From Phyllobacterium myrsinacearum (GTDB taxonomy: Bacteria > Pseudomonadota > Alphaproteobacteria > Rhizobiales > Rhizobiaceae), in NCBI RefSeq assembly GCF_002980555.1, contig NZ_PVBT01000007.1, forward strand, positions 124,001 to 188,000: DNA of 64,000 nt, written 5' to 3'. How positions within the stretch are numbered: the stretch's first letter is position 1; every line of letters starts with the position of its first letter. This document shows positions 28,532 to 38,300 of this stretch, piece after piece. The notes under the pieces are model-generated. The model did no database searches. It worked only from the letters and a program-made list of their open reading frames with translations, and was not told the DNA's origin. Made by a program: the position numbers and the translations under genes.

Positions 28532-28563
28532 ATCTATCTAATCCATAGATGGGTTTGATAGAT
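28532..28563. promoter_or_regulatory. Putative LysR operator between lysR and azoR
   Basis: ATCTAT (28532-28537), N7, ATAGAT (28545-28550), then a further ATAGAT at 28558-28563, 13 bp on. A T-N11-A core is present. Starts two bases upstream of the regulator's start codon. Confidence 0.55.
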
Positions 28564-28643
28564 ATTTTCCCAGTTTTCTAAATGGATGTCGAGTACCAAA
28601 TTACGGGCATCAATTCATTGTCCTTTTGGAAGGTACGAAAACC

Positions 28644-29261
28644 ATGTCATCCATACTTCTCATCACATCGAGCCCGCGCGGTGCAGCTTCCCACTCGACT
28701 CAGGTCGCCACGGAGTTCGCACGCAAACTGCAGCAGGCAACGCCGGGCAGCACGATCGTCACACGCGACCTTGCCAGCCGCCCGCTGCCGCACATCGGCG
28801 CCGATTACACGGCCGGCATATACACGCCCGTGGAGGCACGCACCGCCGAACAGCAGCGGGTCGTGTCGGTTTCGGACCAGGCCGTCGATGAACTCTTTGC
28901 CGCCGACAGCATCGTCATCTCGACCGGGTTCATCAATTTCAGCATTTCGTCGACGCTGAAATCGTGGATCGACCACATCGCCCGCGCCGGCAAAACCTTC
29001 AGCTACGGCGAAGATGGCCCCAAGGGTCTCGTTACGGGCAAGAAGGTCTATCTGGTGATCGCATCGGGCGGAATTTACTCCGCCGGTCCGGCGTCCGCTC
29101 TCGATCACGCCACGCCCTATCTTAAATCCGTGCTCGGCTTCCTCGGCATGACCGATGTTGAAGTGGTTCGCATCGAAGGTGTTGGCATGGGACCGGAAGC
29201 CGAAGCCAAGGCAATTGCGACCGCACAGGAACAGACCAGTCACCTGGCTCTGGCTGCCTGA
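28644..29261 (+). CDS. azoR: FMN-dependent NADH:quinone reductase / azoreductase
   Basis: 205 residues, flavodoxin-like. It reduces quinones and azo dyes with NADH via FMN, protecting against electrophilic quinones. Motifs: LLITSSPRGAASHSTQVA at the FMN phosphate loop, GFINFSISSTLKSWIDHIAR, ASGGIYSAGPA and LGFLGMTDVEVVRIEG. The ATG at 28644 is chosen over one six codons upstream because GGAAGG precedes it. Divergent from its probable LysR regulator. A GGTGGAC hairpin (29279-29295) follows the stop. Confidence 0.93.
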   Translation: MSSILLITSSPRGAASHSTQVATEFARKLQQATPGSTIVTRDLASRPLPHIGADYTAGIYTPVEARTAEQQRVVSVSDQAVDELFAADSIVISTGFINFSISSTLKSWIDHIARAGKTFSYGEDGPKGLVTGKKVYLVIASGGIYSAGPASALDHATPYLKSVLGFLGMTDVEVVRIEGVGMGPEAEAKAIATAQEQTSHLALAA

Positions 29262-29278
29262 CACAGCGGACTTCAGGG

Positions 29279-29295
29279 GGTGGACTTCGTCCACC
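29279..29295 (+). terminator. Possible azoR terminator
   Basis: GGTGGAC-TTC-GTCCACC, perfect 7-bp stem, followed by TCTTCT. The U content is modest. Confidence 0.4.
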
Positions 29296-29366
29296 TCTTC
29301 TACGCATTCTGGCGGTGATGCTGATCTGGATCGGGGGATGCCGATGGGCCCGTCAGGGCTATCCGT

Positions 29367-29552
29367 TTATTTCGCCTGCTTGTATTCGGCTTCGTCCAGG
29401 CGGCGGAGCTGGTCGAGCAGGCTTTCCGGCACTGTATCCTCAACCTTGTAGATACCGGCAGCCCGTATAGCGGTCCGGTAGGACGACTGGGAAATTTGTC
29501 GTCGCATAATCCTGGATAACTGTTTTTCGTTGGCCCGGTTGGCACCGCCCAT
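29367..29552 (-). CDS. Small hydrophilic protein of unknown function
   Basis: 61 residues from the ATG at 29550-29552 with GGAG seven bases upstream. Sequence begins MGGANRANEKQLSRIMRRQI and ends LDQLRRLDEAEYKQAK; charged, mostly helical, no signal peptide. Coding-like composition, a good ribosome site and an isolated position support it as real. No family recognised. Confidence 0.6.
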   Translation of the reverse strand: MGGANRANEKQLSRIMRRQISQSSYRTAIRAAGIYKVEDTVPESLLDQLRRLDEAEYKQAK

Positions 29553-29721
29553 CGTATTACTCCAACTCTACTTCGTGGTCTTTAAACACCTTCCCAGCGA
29601 AGAAGGTTCCCCTTTTCTAGGATGACACAGGTTAAAGCAATGTGTCTCTCCGCCGCATGACCGGTTTACCAACGAGAAGCACACCGCGCCACGCGGCGGT
29701 GTTGCGCAACCGGGACAACAA

Positions 29722-30714
29722 TCAGCGCCCTGAATTGCGGCTTGCAAGACCCTTTTCCCAGGCGAGCGCCGTTTCGACGATCACATCGAGATTATCAAAA
29801 CGGGGTTCCCAGCCCAGGTCTTTTCGCGCCCGCGCGCTATTGGCCACAACCGATGCGGCATCACCCGCCCGCCGGTCCGTCAGGCGCGCGTCAATCGATC
29901 TCCCATGAACGCGCTCGACACTTTCAATCACGTCGCGCACCGAATATCCCCGGCCATAGCCGCAATTGGCGACAATGCTGCTGGCGCCGGTGCGGAGCCG
30001 GTCCAATGCGAGACGATGGGCGGCCACGAGATCGCTGACGTGAATATAGTCCCGCACGCAGGTGCCATCCGGCGTGGGGAAGTCGTGACCGTAGATTTCC
30101 ATATAGGGCCGTTTTCCCAGTGCCGTTTCACAGGCAACCTTGATCAGGTGCGTCGCCCCGCGCGTCGACTGGCCGGAACGGCCCTTCGGATCGGCCCCGG
30201 CCACATTGAAATAGCGCAGCGCCGTGTAACGAAAATCATGGGCCGCGGCCGTGTCGCGCAGCATCCATTCCGTCATCAGCTTGGAGACACCGTAGGGCGA
30301 CTGCGGCAACAAAACCGTCTCTTCGGTAACGGGCTCAAGCCCCCCGTCGCCATAGACGGCGGCCGTCGATGAAAAGATGAAGTTCTTGACGTTGGACTTG
30401 ACCACCGCTTCGATCAATGTGCGGGATTTCGAGGTGTTGTTTTCATAATAGGCCAGCGGATCCCGGACAGAATCGGGCACGACAACGGAACCGGCGAAGT
30501 GGATGACCGCATCGACATAATTGCGTTCGATCGTATCGCGCACGAGGTGCTGATCGGCGATATCGCCAACAATCAGCTTGGCTTCCGCCGGGACGGCCCA
30601 TTCAAACCCGGTGGAAAGGCGATCGATGACCACGACGGATTCACCGGAATCGAGCAATTCCCAGACCATGTGACTGCCGATATAGCCGGCGCCCCCGGTT
30701 ATGAGTACTGTCAT
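29722..30714 (-). CDS. galE: UDP-glucose 4-epimerase
   Basis: 330 residues. NAD-dependent SDR interconverting UDP-glucose and UDP-galactose for surface polysaccharides. TGGAGYIGSHMVWEL at residues 6-20, IHFAGSVVVPDS, SSTAAVYGDG, the catalytic YxxxK in SPYGVSKLMTEW, and LRYFNVAGAD. Family-length and intact. The gene ends in a GC-rich stretch and stands alone. Confidence 0.95.
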   Translation of the reverse strand: MTVLITGGAGYIGSHMVWELLDSGESVVVIDRLSTGFEWAVPAEAKLIVGDIADQHLVRDTIERNYVDAVIHFAGSVVVPDSVRDPLAYYENNTSKSRTLIEAVVKSNVKNFIFSSTAAVYGDGGLEPVTEETVLLPQSPYGVSKLMTEWMLRDTAAAHDFRYTALRYFNVAGADPKGRSGQSTRGATHLIKVACETALGKRPYMEIYGHDFPTPDGTCVRDYIHVSDLVAAHRLALDRLRTGASSIVANCGYGRGYSVRDVIESVERVHGRSIDARLTDRRAGDAASVVANSARARKDLGWEPRFDNLDVIVETALAWEKGLASRNSGR

Positions 30715-31019
30715 CAGCCAACCCCCTGAACCACACCAACAGTTTCATCGCAATATCTTGCCGCATTTTGGCAGGTCTGCAAAGCTTTGAAGATGCATCA
30801 TAAAAATAATGTGGCGAAAGAATCCCGGACGATCCGGCCGCGGGAATGGGCGGAACGGATTTCCGGCGCTTCCCGTATCACCGGCGCTCTTTCAACGGTA
30901 TAATGCCATCGGCGGCGGCGGCAGACCCGCGATTTGCCAAGCGTGGCAAATTGCCCACCTTCTCGTCATGGATTTTAGCCCGTAAAAACGCTACTAAGTC
31001 CAGAATACAGGAGCAGTTC
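30715..31019. other. Divergent promoter region of galE and hemA
   Basis: 305 bases. It contains the perfect dyad ATTTGCCA-N4-TGGCAAAT at 30932-30951, about 70 bases upstream of the hemA start, a likely operator. The hemA frame is open through part of this region, but the ALAS N-terminus and ribosome site place its start at 31020. Confidence 0.5.
30932..30951. promoter_or_regulatory. Perfect dyad upstream of hemA
   Basis: ATTTGCCA at 30932-30939 and TGGCAAAT at 30944-30951, 4-base spacer. The regulator is not identified; it does not match an FNR box (TTGAT-N4-ATCAA) or an iron-control box. Confidence 0.4.
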
Positions 31020-32297
31020 ATGGACTATCGTCGGTTTTTCGAAGACGCGATCGACCAATTGCACGCTGAAAAGCGCTATCGGGTCTTTGCCAATCTGGAA
31101 CGGATCGTGGGGAGATTTCCGCGCGCGCTTTGGCGCACTGCCGATTCCACGCGTGAAATCACCGTATGGTGCTCGAACGATTATCTGGGAATGGGTCAGC
31201 ATCCCTCGGTTATCGCAGCCATGCATGATGCGTCGAGCCGCATGGGCTCCGGTGCGGGCGGCACGCGCAACATTTCCGGCAACAACCATCCTCTCGTCGA
31301 GCTGGAAAACGAGCTGGCCGACCTTCACAACAAGGAAGCCGGCCTGGTCTTTACCTCTGGCTTCGTGTCGAACGAGGCATCGATATCGACGATTGCGCGG
31401 CTTCTGCCCAATTGCCTGATCCTTTCAGACGAATTGAACCATGCCTCGATGATCGAAGGCGTACGCCGTTCTGGCGCCGAGAAGAAGATTTTCCGTCACA
31501 ACGATGTGGCACATCTCGAAGATCTGCTGAAGGCTGCCGGCAAGGAACGCGCCAAGCTGATCGTGTTCGAATCGGTTTACTCCATGGACGGCGATATCGC
31601 TCCGATCGCGGCCATTGCCGATCTGGCCGAGAAATACAATGCCATGACCTATATCGACGAGGTTCATGCGGTTGGCATGTACGGCAATCGCGGCGGCGGC
31701 ATCACCGATCAGGAAGGTCTCTCCGACCGCATCGATATCATCGAAGGAACCCTGGCCAAGGCTTTCGGCACCCTGGGCGGTTACATAACCGGTCCCAAGA
31801 CCGTGATCGATGCCGTACGCTCCTATGCGCCCGGCTTCATCTTCACCACCGCCCTTCCCCCCGTGATCGCGGCAGCGGCTACCCAGTCGATCCGGCACCT
31901 GAAAGTCTCGCAGGAAGAACGCAGACTGCATCAGCAGCAATCGCAGCTGACCAAGGATGTTCTGGCCGCCGCCAACCTGCCGGTCATGCAATCGCAGACC
32001 CATATCGTCCCGATCCATGTCGGCGATCCCGAGCTGTGCAAGATGGCAAGTGACCGGCTGCTTCAGGTGCACGGCATCTATATCCAGCCGATCAATTATC
32101 CCACCGTCCCGCGCGGCACGGAGCGGCTGCGCGTCACGCCGACGCCCTTCCACTCCGATGAACTGGTGCTCGAACTGAAGGACGCACTGGTTGAGGTCTG
32201 GACGGCACTCGGCATTCCCTTCGCCAAGGACAACGCCCCGTCCGTCAAGACGGGCGAGCGCGTGGTGACACTCGCCGTTTCCAAGGCCGGCGGCTGA
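31020..32297 (+). CDS. hemA: 5-aminolevulinate synthase
   Basis: PLP enzyme condensing glycine and succinyl-CoA to 5-aminolevulinate, the C4 route of heme synthesis typical of alphaproteobacteria. 425 residues from the ATG at 31020 ([15 protein letters not shown]), with AGGAGC upstream. [38 protein letters not shown] and the PLP lysine in [14 protein letters not shown] are all present. A hairpin terminator follows directly. Confidence 0.97.
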   Translation: MDYRRFFEDAIDQLHAEKRYRVFANLERIVGRFPRALWRTADSTREITVWCSNDYLGMGQHPSVIAAMHDASSRMGSGAGGTRNISGNNHPLVELENELADLHNKEAGLVFTSGFVSNEASISTIARLLPNCLILSDELNHASMIEGVRRSGAEKKIFRHNDVAHLEDLLKAAGKERAKLIVFESVYSMDGDIAPIAAIADLAEKYNAMTYIDEVHAVGMYGNRGGGITDQEGLSDRIDIIEGTLAKAFGTLGGYITGPKTVIDAVRSYAPGFIFTTALPPVIAAAATQSIRHLKVSQEERRLHQQQSQLTKDVLAAANLPVMQSQTHIVPIHVGDPELCKMASDRLLQVHGIYIQPINYPTVPRGTERLRVTPTPFHSDELVLELKDALVEVWTALGIPFAKDNAPSVKTGERVVTLAVSKAGG

Positions 32298-32320
32298 AAC
32301 CACGCTTCCTGAATTCGCAA

Positions 32321-32351
32321 AAGCCCGCTGTTTCAATGAAATGGCGGGCTT
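32321..32351. terminator. Bidirectional terminator between hemA and the AbrB-like gene
   Basis: AAGCCCGC at 32321-32328 pairs with GCGGGCTT at 32344-32351, loop 15 bases. T-rich on the plus side (TTATTTG) and TTTTG on the minus side. It includes the first base of the AbrB-like stop codon region (stop at 32350). Confidence 0.7.
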
Positions 32352-33402
32352 ATTTGTTGGCGTCCGTATCGTTCAGCCAGCGCGCCAGAAACGGCACGGC
32401 AAAGGCAATCATCAGAAATCGCGCCACGTGGTGAGAGGCCACGTAGGACGGATCGACGCCCAGGGAAAATGCAATCACCGTCAGCGCTTCCAGCGCCCCC
32501 GGCGCAAAGGCCAGGGCGATCTGCGCAGGGTGTATGTCCAGGATATACCAAACCGCGACGGCTGCCAGGAAAGAGGCGGCCGTTCCGATAACAAAGGCGC
32601 AAAGGGCAGCCGGCAGATAGCGAACAAGCTGGGTGCGATGTTCCGCACCCACCCTTGACCCGATCAGCACGCCCAGAATAATCAATCCGATATCCGCAAT
32701 CGAGCGCGGAACCACCGCTGTCACGATGGAGGAGGCGTGCAGTGCCGCACTTGCCAGCAGGGCACCGAGCATCATGCCGCCGGGTACGCGCGTGTACTGG
32801 CCGAGGAGCGCGCCGGCAAGACCGCAGACAAACAGGATGAGTGCTTCCTGAACCGTCCAGTGATCGTTCAGCTCCACCACGACATGTGGCGCATTCCTGG
32901 CGATGACGGCAAGGAGCGGTGCGAGAAAGCCGATGAGAAGCAACAGGCGGATGCACTGAACGACGGTGATCTTGACCATGTTGGCCTGCGTTCCCATGGC
33001 GGCCACCAGCACGAAGGAAAGCGCTCCCGGCAACGATGAGAACAATGCGGTGGGCCCATCCCAGCCAAAACCCTTGCGCAGCATGACATAAGTCAGTCCG
33101 GTCACGGCGATGAGCGCTGCAAGGAGCATGAGGAAACTGACGGGCCACAGCACCATCTGGTTGACGGTATCAGCGGAAACACCGGACCCGGCCTGAATAC
33201 CCAGCATGAAGAAGACGAAGGCACGCAGCCAGTCCGGCAGATGGATACGGATACCCGAAAGCGAGGCTGCCGTGACCGCAAGCGTCGATCCGAGCAGAAA
33301 CGGGATGGGCAGACCGGCAAAACCGGCGCTGAAAGCGCCGGCCGAAGCGATGAGAAGCGAAAGAATGGTCGCCTGAGTGTTATTCAGATGTATGCGATTC
33401 AA
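32350..33402 (-). CDS. AbrB-family membrane protein (AidB-regulator type)
   Basis: 350 residues, about ten membrane segments, with two internally similar halves. Landmarks: GLPIPFLLGSTLAVTAA, FFMLGIQAGSGVS, SSLPGALSFVLVAAMG in the first half; RVPGGMMLGALLASAA, ILGVLIGSRVG and FAPGALEALTVIAFSLG in the second. Family members are annotated as AbrB regulators or putative ammonia monooxygenases; molecular function is unclear. I start at TTG 33402, which overlaps the aminotransferase stop (TTGA) and has AGGA upstream. Confidence 0.85.
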   Translation of the reverse strand: MNRIHLNNTQATILSLLIASAGAFSAGFAGLPIPFLLGSTLAVTAASLSGIRIHLPDWLRAFVFFMLGIQAGSGVSADTVNQMVLWPVSFLMLLAALIAVTGLTYVMLRKGFGWDGPTALFSSLPGALSFVLVAAMGTQANMVKITVVQCIRLLLLIGFLAPLLAVIARNAPHVVVELNDHWTVQEALILFVCGLAGALLGQYTRVPGGMMLGALLASAALHASSIVTAVVPRSIADIGLIILGVLIGSRVGAEHRTQLVRYLPAALCAFVIGTAASFLAAVAVWYILDIHPAQIALAFAPGALEALTVIAFSLGVDPSYVASHHVARFLMIAFAVPFLARWLNDTDANK

Positions 33403-34565
33403 CGTTTCCTGATCCAGTCTGCGAGGCGATCGGCAGCCTCCTCGACCTGATCTATACGCCGGGCAAAACACAGCCGCAGGAAGGCTTCGCCACCATCGCC
33501 AAAAGCCGTGCCCGGCGCAAGGCCAACCTTTGCTTCGTCGACGATGTCGAAGGCTGCGCGGTAGGAGTCGGAAACGCCCTCGATGCCAAACAGCAGGTAG
33601 AATGCACCTGCCGGCGGCGACATGCGCACCCTGCCCGTGGCTGCGAGTTTGGCGCAGAGAATGTCGCGCGCCTTGCGCGCGCGCTCCACCTGCATCCGGA
33701 TGAATTCGTCCCCGTGATCAAGGGCAGCGACGGCACCGCGCTGCATGAACTGCGCAACGCCTGAATTGGAATACTGGATCAGGTTCTCCACGGTTTTGCC
33801 GAGGGCGGGATGCAGGGTCATCCAGCCGACACGCCAGCCGGTCATTGCCCAGTTCTTGGAAAAACTATTGACGAAAATAATCCGGTCATCGGGATCCATG
33901 ACATCGAAAAACGAAGGGGATCGGCGCGCACCGTAATAAAAATGCGTGTAGATCTCGTCGGCGACGATCCACAGACCGTGCTGGCGGGCGATCTGCAATA
34001 TTTCGTTCAATGTCTCGATATCGGCGGTCCACCCGGATGGATTGGACGGCGAATTGATGAACAGAGCCTTTGTCCTGGGGGTGATCGCGTCGCGAATTTT
34101 TTGGGGGTCGAGCGTCCAGCCATTGCCGGTAAAATCCTGCGTCACCGGCACCGGCTTTGCGCCCGCTATGCCGGCAGCAGCGGCAAAATTCGGCCATGCC
34201 GGCGACACATAGACAACCTCGTCCCCCGTCCCGGCCGTGGCCTGGATGGCGAGCTGTATCGAATGCATCCCGGAACCCGTGACATAAAAATGCTCGACGG
34301 GCAGATCCACGTTGAAATGGCGTTTATGATAGCCGGCCAATGCCTGCCGCAGTTCCGGAATGCCAGCCTGCCAGGTATAGAAGGTCTCGCCATTGGCCAG
34401 ACCTGCATTTGCGGCATCCCTGATGAAATCCGGCGTGGGAAGATCGCCTTCACCCGCCCAGAGGGGAATGACGCCGTCCTGGCGCCTGCCATGGTTCATC
34501 ACCGCTACGATGCCGCTTTCCGGCGCCACCGCAGCTTCATGGCGCAAATGTTCAATCAGACCCAT
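33399..34565 (-). CDS. Class I/II PLP-dependent aminotransferase
   Basis: 388 residues, fold-type I aminotransferase. GDLPTPDFIRDAA, YVTGSGMHSIQLAI, SPSNPSGW, VADEIYTHFYYG and the PLP lysine region SFSKNWAMTGWRVG are present. The substrate is probably aspartate- or aromatic-like but cannot be assigned. Forms a two-gene, coupled operon with the AbrB-like membrane gene. Confidence 0.9.
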   Translation of the reverse strand: MGLIEHLRHEAAVAPESGIVAVMNHGRRQDGVIPLWAGEGDLPTPDFIRDAANAGLANGETFYTWQAGIPELRQALAGYHKRHFNVDLPVEHFYVTGSGMHSIQLAIQATAGTGDEVVYVSPAWPNFAAAAGIAGAKPVPVTQDFTGNGWTLDPQKIRDAITPRTKALFINSPSNPSGWTADIETLNEILQIARQHGLWIVADEIYTHFYYGARRSPSFFDVMDPDDRIIFVNSFSKNWAMTGWRVGWMTLHPALGKTVENLIQYSNSGVAQFMQRGAVAALDHGDEFIRMQVERARKARDILCAKLAATGRVRMSPPAGAFYLLFGIEGVSDSYRAAFDIVDEAKVGLAPGTAFGDGGEAFLRLCFARRIDQVEEAADRLADWIRKR

Positions 34566-34700
34566 AATATCTCCAGTGCCAAATGCACATCCCGTTCAAA
34601 GGCAGACGTAACGCAATGAAACGCAACAATCACGCGGATATTTGTGATGTTCCCATCACCGATGCTGATGGTCTGCTGACGTCTTCCTGACAATCATGGA

Positions 34701-34728
34701 AACAAAAACCCCGGCGCGAAGCCGGGGT
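34701..34728 (-). terminator. mscL terminator
   Basis: Minus strand: ACCCCGGC, loop TTCGC, GCCGGGGT followed by TTTTGTTT (positions 34728 down to 34701). Classic intrinsic terminator 23 bases past the mscL stop. Confidence 0.88.
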
Positions 34729-34750
34729 CTCTGAACCAATGCGAAATGTC

Positions 34751-35164
34751 CTAGCGCTTGGCCAGAAGATCGCGGATATCGGTCAGCAGAACTTCTTCCT
34801 TGGTCGGTGCAGCCGGAGCTTCCGGCGCTGCAGCTTCCTTCTTCTTGAGCCTGTTCATGGCTTTGACCACCATGAAAAGAACCCAGGCAATGATCAGGAA
34901 GTTGATCAGCAGGGTGATGAAGTTGCCGTAAGCAAGGGTCGCACCGGCGGTGCGTGCGGCAGCCAACGTGGCAGCGGGCGCACCAGCCAATTGGATAAAC
35001 ATATTGGAGAAGTCGACGCCACCAGTGATAAGCCCGATGATCGGCATCAAGATGTCGTTCACAATCGAATCAACCAGTTTGCCGAAAGCACCGCCGATGA
35101 TCACACCGATGGCGAGATCGACCATGTTTCCCTTCAAGGCAAATTCTTTGAATTCCTTTAGCAT
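34751..35164 (-). CDS. mscL: Large-conductance mechanosensitive channel
   Basis: 137 residues, homopentameric inner-membrane channel that opens under osmotic down-shock. [24 protein letters not shown] at the N-terminus with TM1, [10 protein letters not shown], a periplasmic loop, TM2 ([21 protein letters not shown]) and a C-terminal helix with an Ala/Pro linker ([20 protein letters not shown]). The ATG at 35162-35164 has GGAGAG ten bases upstream; the longer frame lacks family similarity. Confidence 0.97.
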   Translation of the reverse strand: MLKEFKEFALKGNMVDLAIGVIIGGAFGKLVDSIVNDILMPIIGLITGGVDFSNMFIQLAGAPAATLAAARTAGATLAYGNFITLLINFLIIAWVLFMVVKAMNRLKKKEAAAPEAPAAPTKEEVLLTDIRDLLAKR

Positions 35165-35393
35165 GATATACCACTCTCCAGTATTCCGTGTTAATTGGAA
35201 GCTGTCAGTCCCCAGTGGTGCAGGTTGCAACACGGATTGACAGTAACAGATGTTCCCAATTTATTAATAAAAAGTTTTATATTCCACGCCGCGCCGGCAA
35301 CTCTGGTTATTCAAGTGTTTTCGACGGGTAGTTTTTAAATTTAATTCATTTTGATGAACACGTTCATCGCAAATTGATGGAAGGTTGAAGCCC
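35165..35393. other. Divergent promoter region of mscL and hybrid kinase gene
   Basis: About 230 bases, AT-rich at 35260-35370. Promoters of both genes expected; no operator recognised. Confidence 0.35.
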
Positions 35394-38300
35394 ATGACGG
35401 GCTGGACTGTAGCGCTTGTCGCGATTTTATACCTTATTGCCCAGTATGTGCGGGTCAAAACCATCGGCCGGCGCAATCGCCTTGATCGCAGAGGGGACCG
35501 GCCGCTTATCTATGCGCTTAGTCTCGCATCGGGCGGCAGCAGCTGGCTGTTCTACGGCGCCCTCGGATATGCCGCCGAAAACGGTGTTGAATTTATCGGA
35601 TTGTTCATCGGGATCGCGCTGGCCTTTACCCTGGGTTTTCCGTTCTTTCATCGCGTTATCAAGCTTGCACAATCGCAGGGTATTGCCTCCATCGCCGACC
35701 TGATCGGTGCGCGCTACGGCAAGAGTTTCTCGGTGACCGCTTTTGTGACGATCATCACGACGATCGGCGGCGTTCCCTATCTCGCCCTGCAGCTCACAGC
35801 GGTCCACTACCTCTTCGAGGTCTTTGCCGGCTCGCCGGCCCCGCACAGTGCGGACAGAGCCTATGAACCCCATTGGCTGGTGTGGGGGCTTCTGTGCGTC
35901 ATTGCCTTGTTCATCATCCACAACAGCGAAAAATCGCCGCAAACCATGGATCGCGATGAAAGCATCGTGCGCACGCTGGCCAGCGATTCCGCGTTCAAGA
36001 TGATTGTCTTCATTGCCGTGGGCATAGCCGCAACGACATTTCTTTTCGGCACGCCGGATGTGTTGTTCGACCATCTCACCGGCAGCGGGATTGCCATCCC
36101 GGCGCTGCACGCGCCCGTCTCTTTGGCGAACATCGTCGCGCTTGCGCTGATCGGCGCTGCGACAACATTGCTTTTTCCCAGCCAGTTCTATCTCACTGTG
36201 GTGGAAAACAGGAGCAGACGGGAATTGTCGGCCGCGCGGTGGCTGGTTCCCGCATGCCTGTCTATTGCCGGTTTTCTTGTGCTGCCGCTGGCGGCAATTG
36301 GAACCTGGAAGCTCCCGCACAATGCCTCCCCCGACTTTTACTTCCTTTCACTCCCGCTCCAGGCGCATCAAGGCTGGCTGGCCATTCTCGCTTTTGCCGG
36401 AGGTCTTTCGGCGGCAGCCACCATGCTGGTTTTACCGACCATTGTGCTGTCCATCATGATTTCCAATGATCTCATCCTGCCGATCCTGTTGAACTGGCCA
36501 TGGCGGACGACACCGCCCGGCAAGGACGACTACACGGCAATCATTCCAAAAATCCGGCGTTACTCCATCGTGGCCATCCTGCTTGCCGCCTATGCCTACC
36601 AGTTCACGATCAGGGATTATGTCGACTTTTCAGAGCTCTCGCTCATTTCCGCCGTCAGCATGATGCAGATGCTGCCGCCGTTTCTCGGCGGGTTTGTCTG
36701 GCGCAGGGCCACGGCACGCGGCGCGTGGTGGGGCATGGCGGCAGGCACGGCCGTGTGGTTCTACACCATGCTTCTCCCTACCTGGCTTGATAAGTCATGC
36801 TCTCTTGTTACGGGCGGCCCCTATGGTATCGGTCTCTTGCGGCCGCATCATCTCTGGGGGCTGGACGCAAGTCCCGTGGTAAACGGGTTGTTGTGGAGCC
36901 TGACCGCCAACCTGGCTTTCTTCATCCTTGGCTCCCTGTCGAAAAGTGCAGCGCCGCTTGAGCGCATCCAAGCCAATATTTTCATCCCCGAAACCGGGGA
37001 AGCCGCCCTTTCCAGCAGGAATCACCATGCCAACGTGACGGTCGACCAGTTGAAGGACACCATATCCCGGTACATAGGTGCTGAACAAACCCGGCTTGCA
37101 TTCGATGCCTTCCAGGGCCAGCAAGGAATTGTTCCGGACGGCTCGGCCGATTTCAAAACGGTGCATTTCTCCGAACAGCTGCTTTCCAGCATTGTCGGAT
37201 CGCCATCCGCCAGACTGATCCTGTCCCTTGCCATGGGCCCCTCTGGAACCGCCCAGAGACAGACGCAGATACTGCTCGAACACGCCACGGAAGCCCTGGT
37301 GCAAAACCGCGACCTACTGCAAACGGCGCTGGATCGCGTGGATCAGGGCATCGGCGTTTTCGACCGGCAATTCCGGCTCATGTGCTGGAACCGGCCGTTT
37401 CCGCTCATGCTCGATCTTCCCGCCCCCCTGCAGCGCATGGGCACGCCATTCCATGCGATCGTTTCTTTTCTTCTTCCGGCGAGAGACGCTGCGGCAAGCG
37501 GTGATCACATCGCGCTGAAAGAACTGGAGGCGCTGCCCGCGCGCTGGCGGATCATGCTCGGTCATTCGGGCCGGACTGTCGACATTCTGGCCAATGCCAT
37601 ACCGGACGGTGGCATGGTGGCAACCTTTACCGACGTCACCCAGGCGGTCGAAACAGACAGAATGTTGCGGCAAGGCAATGAGCGCCTTGACGCGCGGGTG
37701 CGCGAACGCACAAAAGCGCTCACCCTTGCCAATCAGGAACTGGCCAAGGCGCGGCGTCGCGCCGAGGACGCGAATATCAGCAAGACGCGTTTTCTCGCGG
37801 ATGCGGGGCATGATATTCTGCAACCCCTCAACGCTGCCCGTCTCTATGCCTCGGCACTGACGGAACAGCTTGCCAAGCCGCAGTTGAAGGAGCTTGCGGC
37901 CAACCTCAATTCATCGCTTGAGGCCGTTGAATCGATCTTCAATGCGCTGCTCGATATTTCACGGCTTGATGCCGGGGCCCTCAGGCCTGAGATATCGACC
38001 ATCCCGTTGAACACCGTGCTGCTGCAGGTCTTTCACGATTTTCTGCCGGTGGCGCAGGAAAGAGCGCTGGAGTTCAAACTCGTTGAAAGCTCCGTTGCCG
38101 TTGCCACCGATCCCCACCTTCTCCGGCGGCTTCTCCAAAACCTTGTTTCAAACGCCATCAAATATTGCAAGTCGGGCAAGATACTCATGGGCGTCCGCCG
38201 TCGCGGCGATACGGTCGAGGTCCAGGTGCTTGACACGGGTATAGGCATAGCCAAAACCGAATTGAACATCATTTTCCGCGAATTCTCCCGCCTTTCCCAC

